NCBI GenBank assembly: GCA_021323535.1
Contig: JAJONO010000006.1
Coordinates: 62,001-126,000 of the forward strand
Length of the DNA stretch: 64,000 nt
Direction: 5' to 3'
Origin: Bacteroidota bacterium
GTDB lineage: Bacteria > Bacteroidota > Bacteroidia > B-17B0 > Aurantibacillaceae
This document shows, piece after piece, positions 53,057 to 60,399 of this stretch. Every line of letters starts with the position of its first letter. The first letter of the stretch is position 1. The position numbers were made by a program, and so were the translations under genes. The notes beneath the pieces were generated by a model, which was not told where the DNA came from, did not search any database, and saw only the letters and a program-made list of their open reading frames with translations.

Positions 53057-53662
53057 TCAGAAAACCTGGATATAACTAGGTAACTGTTCTTTTGCATCAT
53101 TAAGAAACAGCATAAAGTAACATCTCTCTTCATATGAATAGATCCTGTCTATTTTGAGACGGAATTCAGATGTATTGTAACTGACATTGGAAGGTATAGG
53201 CGATTGGTTCTTGTGCAGAGTGTCGCCGTTAATCAGGAAAACCCCGTTAAAGGCCTGTTCCGGAAGGTAATGAGGCTTTTCCGTGTGATCAAAAGTGCGT
53301 TCCTTACCAAGCCTCACAATCATTCCTGTTGGTTCCGGTGAATCGCTGTGAGAGTTATGAGTAAACAACATGACCCCGGCTTTATCGAAGATGTAATAAT
53401 AATCGATGACTTCTACCGTATAAAACTGGCAAGGTCCTTTTGACCCATCCACATTAGCTTCCCATCTGCGCATCTCTTCTTTGCGTTTCCATTTGAGTGA
53501 ACGATCAGGTTTACCCAACACTTTTTTCATCAGGTTAAGATCGGCCTTTTCAAACTTTGTGTTTCCGATAAAGAAGGCAGAGTCGCGGATCTCAAAAGTT
53601 AACACAGGAATACCGGAAGCAGATGCGTGTTCCGTTTTCGCAGAAATAAATGCTAAAGCCAT
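53057..53662 (-). CDS. Secreted hypothetical protein; possible CTG start at 53692
   Basis: 201 residues from the ATG at 53662, whose N-terminus MALAFISAKTEHASA is too short for a signal peptide. Upstream, without stop, the frame reads a perfect hydrophobic signal (LTKIICIITFMALAFISA) starting at a CTG at 53692; a stop lies 4 codons further up. A CTG start at 53692 would give 211 residues with a normal signal. The mature protein (HNSHSDSPEPTG, YYYIFDKAGVMLF) is beta-rich and not recognised beyond that; similar to DUF7738-type proteins, weakly. Own transcript between USP and kup. Confidence 0.65.
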   Translation of the reverse strand: MALAFISAKTEHASASGIPVLTFEIRDSAFFIGNTKFEKADLNLMKKVLGKPDRSLKWKRKEEMRRWEANVDGSKGPCQFYTVEVIDYYYIFDKAGVMLFTHNSHSDSPEPTGMIVRLGKERTFDHTEKPHYLPEQAFNGVFLINGDTLHKNQSPIPSNVSYNTSEFRLKIDRIYSYEERCYFMLFLNDAKEQLPSYIQVF

Positions 53663-53787
53663 GAAAGTAATTATGCAGATGATTTTTGTCAGGATACTTA
53701 CATAAAGCTACAAAATTTAGTCGATCCATAAAGTCCCTTCAGGTATGAATTGTTAATAGTGACTTTCCAAGAAAACGATCGATGCTT

Positions 53788-53830
53788 TAACCACAAAGAC
53801 CGAAAGCGGTTGCGCAAAGTTGAACCCTGC
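53788..53830. repeat. Dispersed intergenic phrase repeat
   Basis: AACCACAAAGACCGAAAGCGGTTGCGCAAAGTTG carries the ACCACAAAG phrase found also at about 27900 and in the gaps at 34958 and 62820. No gene in 53663-53881. Confidence 0.4.
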
Positions 53831-53881
53831 AATCATTTGTGAAAACTCGTAGAAGATAAAGCGAAGCTCTGGGATAACAAT

Positions 53882-55777
53882 TTATTCAATCCTTCTTGGT
53901 GTATAACCTTTTGGTTCACTTAATACAAGCGGGAATTTTTCAATTTTGACCGAACTGCTGTCTAATCCAAACGCTTTGGCTTCACTCAGACTTATACTCT
54001 TGAGCATGAAATAACTCCGCAGAACCATTTTTTCGAAAAGAGAAAAATCGTTGTCGTACGAAAGAAATTTTTCAAGCACCACAAATTTAAAATCGCCTAT
54101 TACGTTGTTTTTGTGAAGAGAAGTATAACGGCTGGTAATATCTACTTCTTTATTCTTTACAAGATCTTCCACTACTTTCCGGAAAAGATAATTGACCTTT
54201 GGCGCCACTCTGAATCCAAGATAAAAATCTATTCGTATGATATCGTCCTTTGCAACGTGCCGTACTTTATAATCGATACGGTAAGGTTCGTTCATTACAT
54301 TAACGTGAACCAGCCAGTAAACGTCGGCTCTTTTCGGGCGTTTTTGTAAAATAGAATAAATTACTTTTTCTTCGATTTCTTCAGGGTTGTTAGCGCTTGT
54401 GAGATAAACCAGGTGAGTGGCATATTTCTGAAGCGATTCGTCGTGACTAAGATCGATCAGTTTTTGCTGATGATCGGCTAGTTTAACCAGGTCGACATAA
54501 CGCGCGCTGATATTTTTAGCAATGTACCAGAGTGTCATAACCATCATAAGACATGCGGCAATAAGTAAGGTGATCCATCCGCCATTGGAGAATTTACTAA
54601 GATTGGCTGCGAGAAAGGACAGCTCTATAACAACGTAAACGGTAATGATCACATAAATAAAAAGTTTGTTGTACCGTTTCATGTGCATGTAAAAATTGAG
54701 CAGGGTAGTGGTCATTAACATACACAGAACAATGGCTAATCCATAGGCAGCACCCATGTTGGCAGATTCCCTGAAGTAAAGCACAATGCCGATACAACCT
54801 GCCAGTAATAACCAGTTGATACTCGGCCACAGATTTAAACGCATGGCTTCATTGATGAGTGTAAACGAACCACTTATGAGCGCCTGCGAGGCTACGACAG
54901 CTGCGATGGTTGAAATAATAATACCCACAGGCATAAAACTCTCTGGCATCACAGCGTAAAAAGGATTTACGGCCTTAAAAGAATCAAGGGTCTGGCCTTC
55001 ATGAGCAATGAGCCAGGCGCCTTGCCCGAAATAATTTAAGATGAGTGTAGTCTTTACAAAGATCCAGGAAATACGGATGTTCTCTTTTCCGCAATGTCCG
55101 AGATCAGAATACAAAGCTTCTGCACCGGTTGTACAAAGAAATACAGCACCAAGAATTAAAAACCCCGAAGGATGTGTCTGGAGTAATTTATAAGTGTAAT
55201 ACGGATTAAGAGCCGACAAAACCGACATGTTACTGCTAAGCTGATAAATACCAAGAACGCCCAGCATGGTGAACCAGATGAGCATTAAAGGACCAAAGAA
55301 CCTGCCTATGAATTTGGTGCCGAATTGTTGTATGAAAAATAATCCGAATAAAATTCCGATCACGATCGGAACTGTATTAAGATCTTCTTTAAAAAAACGC
55401 AAACCTTCCACGGCAGCCGAAACGGAAATGGGAGGAGTGATGATACCGTCGGCCAGCAAAGCGCTTCCGCCAATAATGGCAGGAACAATGAGCCACTTGA
55501 ATTTACTTCTGCGTACAAGAGTGAACAAGGAAAAAATTCCACCTTCACCTTTGTTATCTGCTCTTAAAGTAAGAATAACATATTTGATAGTGGTTTGTAA
55601 GGTAAGCGTCCAGAAAACGGCTGAAATTCCACCTTTTACAATATCGGCGTCGATTACATCTTTACCAATGATCTCACTCATTACGTAAAGTGGAGATGTT
55701 CCAATGTCGCCATAAATAATTCCAAGTGTAATAAGTAAACCAGCGAACGTGACTTTGTTATGTTGATTTGTGCTCAT
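53882..55777 (-). CDS. kup: Potassium uptake protein Kup
   Basis: 631 residues, full length. Twelve transmembrane helices (~10-440) and a C-terminal cytoplasmic domain (~460-631). Family signatures: GIIYGDIGTSPLYVMSEI (~18-35), GEGGIFSLFTLVRR (~78-91) and ADGIITPPISVSAAVEG (~110-126). A secondary K+/H+ symporter in the inner membrane. It starts 9 bp after the stop of the KdpE-like regulator, so it is the third gene of that operon. This is a K+ uptake gene placed directly under a KdpDE-type system, an arrangement usually reserved for kdpFABC. Confidence 0.95.
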   Translation of the reverse strand: MSTNQHNKVTFAGLLITLGIIYGDIGTSPLYVMSEIIGKDVIDADIVKGGISAVFWTLTLQTTIKYVILTLRADNKGEGGIFSLFTLVRRSKFKWLIVPAIIGGSALLADGIITPPISVSAAVEGLRFFKEDLNTVPIVIGILFGLFFIQQFGTKFIGRFFGPLMLIWFTMLGVLGIYQLSSNMSVLSALNPYYTYKLLQTHPSGFLILGAVFLCTTGAEALYSDLGHCGKENIRISWIFVKTTLILNYFGQGAWLIAHEGQTLDSFKAVNPFYAVMPESFMPVGIIISTIAAVVASQALISGSFTLINEAMRLNLWPSINWLLLAGCIGIVLYFRESANMGAAYGLAIVLCMLMTTTLLNFYMHMKRYNKLFIYVIITVYVVIELSFLAANLSKFSNGGWITLLIAACLMMVMTLWYIAKNISARYVDLVKLADHQQKLIDLSHDESLQKYATHLVYLTSANNPEEIEEKVIYSILQKRPKRADVYWLVHVNVMNEPYRIDYKVRHVAKDDIIRIDFYLGFRVAPKVNYLFRKVVEDLVKNKEVDITSRYTSLHKNNVIGDFKFVVLEKFLSYDNDFSLFEKMVLRSYFMLKSISLSEAKAFGLDSSSVKIEKFPLVLSEPKGYTPRRIE

Positions 55778-55786
55778 AATTTATAT

Positions 55787-56473
55787 TTATGATTCTGAAA
55801 TGAATCTGTAGCCTACACCGGATTCTGTTACGATCAGTTGTGGCCGGTTAGGCTCCGTTTCAATTTTTTTTCTTAACTGTGCGATAAACACCCGTAAATA
55901 TTGCGATTGATTAATGTATCCCGGTCCCCAGATCTCTTTCAGCAGATACTGATGTGTGAGTACCTTTCCCTCGTTCTTGATAAACAACATGAGGAGCGAA
56001 TATTCAGTAGAGGTGAGCTTAATTACTTCATCCTGTTTTTTTACAACGCGAAGGCTAAGATCAATAGAGAGATCGGCAACGTGTATAATTTCCGGATCAG
56101 TTTCCTTCGGAAGTCCACGTAACGAAGAGCGTATCCTCGCTAATAGTTCTCCTGTGCGAAAAGGTTTTACAAGATAATCGTTGGCGCCATTGTCTAAAGC
56201 TTTAACAATATCTTCTTCAGAGCTCTGAACCGATAAAATAATTACCGGCTTTGTGTACCATTCTCTTAGTTTCTTCAGCACATCATGACCACTTTCATCC
56301 GGAAGACCAAGATCAAGCAGAATAACATCCGGATTGACTGAAGCAGCAAGATGTATTCCTTCTTTGGCAGAAGCCGCTTCTGTAACTTTAAAGTCATTTG
56401 TCTTTAATGTTATTTCAAGAAGCTTCCTTATTTGCGCTTCATCATCTATCACCAGTATTTCGTATAGCTTCAT
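55787..56473 (-). CDS. kdpE: KdpE-type response regulator
   Basis: 228 residues, OmpR/PhoB class. Receiver with ILVIDDEAQIRKL, phosphoacceptor Asp in VILLDLGLPDESGHD (~55), Lys in NDYLVKPFRTGELL (~104). C-terminal winged helix (~130-228) with LTSTEYSLLMLFIKNEGKVL, LLKEIWGPGYINQSQYLRVF and AQLRKKIETEP. The sequence is KdpE-like in both domains. It overlaps the kinase gene by 4 bp and precedes kup by 9 bp. Confidence 0.92.
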   Translation of the reverse strand: MKLYEILVIDDEAQIRKLLEITLKTNDFKVTEAASAKEGIHLAASVNPDVILLDLGLPDESGHDVLKKLREWYTKPVIILSVQSSEEDIVKALDNGANDYLVKPFRTGELLARIRSSLRGLPKETDPEIIHVADLSIDLSLRVVKKQDEVIKLTSTEYSLLMLFIKNEGKVLTHQYLLKEIWGPGYINQSQYLRVFIAQLRKKIETEPNRPQLIVTESGVGYRFISES

Positions 56474-57549
56474 GTTTTTGATCCGTTTAAGTAGGAAAGT
56501 TCAGAAGGGATTTCAATGGTGAACACGGCACCGCCATCGGTCATATTTTCAATCCGGATAGTGCCGTTCATAGCTTCAACAAAACCTTTTACGATAGAGA
56601 GTCCGAGACCTGTTCCACCAGGACTGGAATTTCTGAGCCTGTAAAATTTTTCAAAAACCTTGTCCATTTCATCTACCGGAAATCCATGGCCTGTATCTTC
56701 AACAATGAGTAATAATTTATTTTCCTTGCAGCCTGCGCGCACTGTAACCACAGCATATTTTGGAATATGCGTCATCGCATTATGCAAAAGATTATGAAGC
56801 ACCTGTGAAAGCAGTCCGTAATCCAGTTTAAAAAGCGGAAGATTTTCTCTTATCGAAATGTTCAGTGGCTTTCCATGAAACTGATCGCTGATTTGATTGG
56901 CTACGTCGTGCACGAGTTCGTTCACATCAAACCAATCGTATTTGGGTTTAATGAATCCCGATTCGAGGCGTGACATGTTCAGAAGATTTCCAACCTGCCG
57001 GTCGAGCCTTATGGAAGCCTTGGTTATTTCGTTAAGAAGTTCGTGTTTGTTGATTTCCGTAAGTTTATCGGCCATGGCGTTGAGATTATCTGTGGCCCCT
57101 ATAATTGTTGCAATGGGCGTTCTGAGTTCATGCGACAAAGAATTCAAAAGCGTGTTGTATAGTTTGAGTGTGTTTTCGCGTTCTGTTTTTTCTTTCGCTT
57201 TTTTCTCCATTTGCCGGATCTTAAAAGTGAGCACACCATTTAAGAGAGCAATGATAAAGTACATAAGAAACAGGAAAAGATCTTCGGCATTATGAATCGC
57301 AAAAGTGAAACGCGGAGGAATAAAGAAAAAGTTCCAGGTAATGGCACTCAGGCAGGCAGCTATAAGAACAGGAACTATGTCCAGGAACATGGCCAGGAAA
57401 GAAACCGTTACCAGTAATAAAAAAGCAACAACACGGTAACCTATAATATTGGAAAACAAGTAAGAAATACTCGCTACCATAGCTATAAAAAGAATACTGA
57501 TGAAGTACTGTTTGCGGATGCCAATACGGCGGAAAAGAAAACTATCCAA
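56470..57549 (-). CDS. Truncated KdpD-like histidine kinase
   Basis: 359 residues, against ~900 in E. coli KdpD. Residues ~15-110 are the four-helix DUF4118 membrane domain of KdpD (IIGYRVVAFLLLVTVSFLAM; WNFFFIPPRFTFAIHNAEDL). HisKA follows with phospho-His140 (LLNSLSHELRTPIATI) and an ATPase domain (~250-350: NLLHNAMTHIP, DTGHGFPVDE, GGTGLGLSIVKG). The N-terminal KdpD sensor region and its Usp domain are absent, as is the GAF domain. Gene starts with no upstream homologous fragment in 57550-57783, so it is a compact form and not an artefact. First gene of the kdpE-kup operon. Confidence 0.92.
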   Translation of the reverse strand: MDSFLFRRIGIRKQYFISILFIAMVASISYLFSNIIGYRVVAFLLLVTVSFLAMFLDIVPVLIAACLSAITWNFFFIPPRFTFAIHNAEDLFLFLMYFIIALLNGVLTFKIRQMEKKAKEKTERENTLKLYNTLLNSLSHELRTPIATIIGATDNLNAMADKLTEINKHELLNEITKASIRLDRQVGNLLNMSRLESGFIKPKYDWFDVNELVHDVANQISDQFHGKPLNISIRENLPLFKLDYGLLSQVLHNLLHNAMTHIPKYAVVTVRAGCKENKLLLIVEDTGHGFPVDEMDKVFEKFYRLRNSSPGGTGLGLSIVKGFVEAMNGTIRIENMTDGGAVFTIEIPSELSYLNGSKT

Positions 57550-57727
57550 TGCTGGTTTATTAACGGGTCAAAATTACGACACCGGATATAAAGATTTTAT
57601 AAAGATTTAGACAGTTTAGGGGGCTTATTAACCAGACCCTATCTCAAATAGGCTTAATTGCTTTTCGTGCCTTATATTTTCCGCAGTAATGTTTATATGT
57701 AGCGAAATGTGTAAACCAGATTCACTT

Positions 57728-57758
57728 TTGTTTTGAAATGTTTTTTAGACTATCTTTA
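57728..57758 (+). promoter_or_regulatory. Promoter of the T9SS propeller gene
   Basis: TTG (57728-57730), 20-nt spacer, TATCTTTA (57751-57758). It matches the Bacteroidota consensus except for the last base. Predicted start near 57764, giving a leader of ~20 nt before the ATG at 57784. Confidence 0.5.
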
Positions 57759-57783
57759 ATTATACATTTCAAACCCCTGTCGT

Positions 57784-59460
57784 ATGAAAAGAATTTTAGT
57801 TGCATGTATGTTTATTTTACTCGCGAACATTCACTCAAAAGCACAGTTTAACCTGGCCTGGGCAAACAGCGTTAACGGAACATGGAACCAGATAGGAACT
57901 CATATTGCTACTGATGCCTCAGGAAATATTTATACGGTTGGAACTTTTTCGTATATAGCAGACATAGACCCGGGACCTGGCTCGCAAACAGTAGCCTCGG
58001 TAGGTGGTGAAGATATCTATGTTGTGAAGCAAAACAGCAGCGGAAGTTTAATCTGGGCCAAAAGTTTTGGAGGCTCAGACCTGGATACGCCTGCCGGAAT
58101 AGGAGTTGATAATTCAGGTAATGTTTATATTTCCGGTACATATTGGGGGAATATTGATCTTGATCCCAGTGCGGCTACTTATTCTTTTTCTCCGGGATCT
58201 ATTGAGGTTTTTGTTTTAAAGTTAGATGCTTCAGGGAATTTTGTATGGGGAAAAAGTATGGGCGGTGGCTTTGATGACAATGCAACAGCAATGTGTATTG
58301 ACGGTTCAGGAAATGTATATACCACAGGGACTTTTGAAAGTACGATGGATTTTGATCCGGGTCCGGGTTCTTACCAGATGACACCAACGGAGTCAAGTTG
58401 GGGAGATATTTTTGTAAGTAAACTTGATGCCAATGGTAATTTTGTATGGGCAGTAAAATTCGGTGGAACAGGACAAGACCTTCCGAATAGTATTTGTCTT
58501 GATGCTGCTTTAAATATATATGTTACTGGTTTTTTCAGAGGTACAGCCGATTTTGATCCGGGTGCTGGAACGTTTATGTTTTCCTCGGTCGATGAGGATG
58601 ATGCCTTTGTGAGTAAGTTGGCTCCTAGTGGCGCTTTTGTTTGGGCAAAACAATTTGGGGGAACGGATTTTCAGAAAGGAAATTCAATTGCAGTGGATGC
58701 TGCCAATGTTTATATAACCGGTAATTTTGCCAGTACGGTTGATTTTGATCCGGGTCCGGGAACGTACACACTTGCTTCAACCTCAACCACTGCTCAAACC
58801 GGAGCCTTTGCCCTGAAGCTTACCAGTGCAGGTAATTTTGTATGGGCTAAAAGTATTGGCGGGTCCCAGGCAACCACAGGAACTATTATCCGCGTTGCTT
58901 CCAATGGAAATGTATATTGGGCAGGTTCTTATTATAATACGGTCGATCTTGACCCGGGGCCCGGTATATCCAATTCTATTTTCGGATACGGTTTGTTCTT
59001 AAGCGTACTTGATGGGTCAGGGAATTTTATTGAATCAGAATGCTTTCCATATACCTGGTATTCATTTGTTGTTAACTCAAGTTCTGAAATTATTATAACC
59101 GGATGGTTCGGTAGCGCTGATTTCGATCCGGGTCCTTCTACTTTTATCATGAATTCAGTTGGTGCAACCGATGCCTGCATAGTAAAACTAAGCCCACTGC
59201 CGGTTGGTTTATCAGAAACAGACTCAAGGCAATTATTTACTTCAATCTATCCAAATCCAAACAATGGTAATTTTGCTATCGATGCCCCTAAAGGATCGCA
59301 GGTCAAAATTATAAATTGTACCGGACAAACGGTGGCTGAATACGTTTCGGTATCTGAAATACTTAAAGTGAATATGAGTAATGCAAAAGCAGGAGTTTAT
59401 ATACTCATAATAAACAGCAAGGGAAAACAAGCCACAAGGAAGTTTATATTAGAAAATTAA
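57784..59460 (+). CDS. T9SS-secreted seven-repeat beta-propeller protein
   Basis: 558 residues. Signal peptide (ILVACMFILLANIHSKA). Residues ~25-470 consist of seven repeats, each ending in a D-(I/L/F)-D-P-G-(P/A)-G-type motif (variants DIDPGPGS, DLDPSAAT, DFDPGPGS, DFDPGAGT, DFDPGPGT, DLDPGPGI, DFDPGPST) with SGN(V/I)Y and F(V)WAK strands. Seven copies suggest a seven-bladed propeller of SBBP type. Asp-rich turns may bind Ca2+. A type A T9SS sorting domain (YPNPNNGNFAIDAPKG to end) closes it. Surface or released protein; ligand unknown. Confidence 0.88.
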   Translation: MKRILVACMFILLANIHSKAQFNLAWANSVNGTWNQIGTHIATDASGNIYTVGTFSYIADIDPGPGSQTVASVGGEDIYVVKQNSSGSLIWAKSFGGSDLDTPAGIGVDNSGNVYISGTYWGNIDLDPSAATYSFSPGSIEVFVLKLDASGNFVWGKSMGGGFDDNATAMCIDGSGNVYTTGTFESTMDFDPGPGSYQMTPTESSWGDIFVSKLDANGNFVWAVKFGGTGQDLPNSICLDAALNIYVTGFFRGTADFDPGAGTFMFSSVDEDDAFVSKLAPSGAFVWAKQFGGTDFQKGNSIAVDAANVYITGNFASTVDFDPGPGTYTLASTSTTAQTGAFALKLTSAGNFVWAKSIGGSQATTGTIIRVASNGNVYWAGSYYNTVDLDPGPGISNSIFGYGLFLSVLDGSGNFIESECFPYTWYSFVVNSSSEIIITGWFGSADFDPGPSTFIMNSVGATDACIVKLSPLPVGLSETDSRQLFTSIYPNPNNGNFAIDAPKGSQVKIINCTGQTVAEYVSVSEILKVNMSNAKAGVYILIINSKGKQATRKFILEN

Positions 59461-59575
59461 TTACTATTAAGCGTGAGATATTCCTTTTATTGGATTCGGA
59501 CCGTTCAGGTGGACTTATTAACCGAACTGCCGGCAACTTTTAACAATATTATTCAATTTAAAGGCCCATTTTCTT

Positions 59576-59583
59576 TAACTTTG
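59576..59583 (+). promoter_or_regulatory. -7 element TAACTTTG directly before the HYC gene
   Basis: A perfect TAnnTTTG box ends 5 bp before the GTG start codon at 59589, which would make the operon mRNA leaderless. No matching -33 TTG is seen at the expected distance. Confidence 0.5.
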
Positions 59584-59588
59584 TAGAA

Positions 59589-59984
59589 GTGAAAAGGGCC
59601 AAAAATACATTCCTTTATTTTTCGTTGTTTATTTACCTCGTGTCGGTGACCGGGGTTACTATCAATAAACATTTCTGCGAAGGGGAACTCGAAGCCGTTA
59701 CACTCATGAAGCAAAGTACCTGTTGTGAAGGTGAAACAGAAGATGAACCGGATGATTGCTGCTCTAACGAAACCATTTACCTGGTTAACGATACCGAAAC
59801 TATCAACAACAGTATTAAAATTCATTTCGATTCCGGGCTCTACGCTTTATATACCAATCAGCTCATTGCATCTTTCTCTTTTGAAAACTCAGTTCTTCCG
59901 GATGAACGTCCTTCCTCAGTAAAAGAAAAACCGCCTCTCATCAATAAAGAGGATCCATCAAAACTCATGGTGTTCAGAATTTGA
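59589..59984 (+). CDS. HYC_CC_PP family protein
   Basis: 131 residues, GTG start. An uncleaved or cleaved N-terminal hydrophobic segment (YFSLFIYLVSVTGVTI) leads to HFC at 28-30 (the 'HYC' site), then the cysteine pairs C45-C46 and C57-C58 in acidic surroundings, and a proline-rich tail with KEKPP. This is the family layout after which HYC_CC_PP is named. The invariant cysteines and their neighbourhood with an HMA protein suggest periplasmic metal handling. It leads the operon with the HMA and TonB genes. Confidence 0.82.
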   Translation: MKRAKNTFLYFSLFIYLVSVTGVTINKHFCEGELEAVTLMKQSTCCEGETEDEPDDCCSNETIYLVNDTETINNSIKIHFDSGLYALYTNQLIASFSFENSVLPDERPSSVKEKPPLINKEDPSKLMVFRI

Positions 59985-60043
59985 TCCACGGCAAAAATCA
60001 GCCGTTAAAAATTCTATTTATTAATACTTTAAAATTAAACATC

Positions 60044-60388
60044 ATGAAATTATTCATTCAATTATTTTTCGTTTTACTTTTTTGTAAAACAGCTGTAGCT
60101 CAAAGCAGCGTAAAAACAGCAACCCTTAAAGTGCCCGGTATTTGTGGCGATTGTAAAGAACGCATTGAAAACGCCGCCGATATTAAAGGCGTAAAAAAAT
60201 GCACCTGGAACAAGGAAACCAAAATTGCTACGGTTATCTACGACGAAAAAAAGACAAGCGTTGCAAAAATCGAAAAGGCTATTGCCGCTGCCGGTTACAA
60301 CACCGAGCATGAAAAAGGAAACGAAGCCGCCTACAAAAAACTTCCTCAGTGCTGCCAGTATAACGATCCTTCCAATCAAACACATTAG
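60044..60388 (+). CDS. Exported heavy-metal-associated (HMA) domain protein
   Basis: 114 residues from the ATG at 60044; an earlier start at 59981 would overlap the HYC gene and place a signal peptide internally. Signal peptide MKLFIQLFFVLLFCKTAVAQ. The HMA ferredoxin-like fold has metal-binding C34-x2-C37 in PGICGDCKERIE and ends with a second cysteine pair C103-C104 (LPQCCQY). The protein should bind a soft metal ion (Cu+, Zn2+ or similar) in the periplasm. It lies 59 bp after HYC and 11 bp before the TonB receptor. Confidence 0.9.
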   Translation: MKLFIQLFFVLLFCKTAVAQSSVKTATLKVPGICGDCKERIENAADIKGVKKCTWNKETKIATVIYDEKKTSVAKIEKAIAAAGYNTEHEKGNEAAYKKLPQCCQYNDPSNQTH

Positions 60389-60399
60389 GATCTTCTTTT

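Noticed and set aside
57550-57783. Missing N-terminal KdpD sensor upstream of the short kinase
   Set aside because: No Walker or Usp-like frame is found; the gap holds the promoter of the plus-strand T9SS gene.
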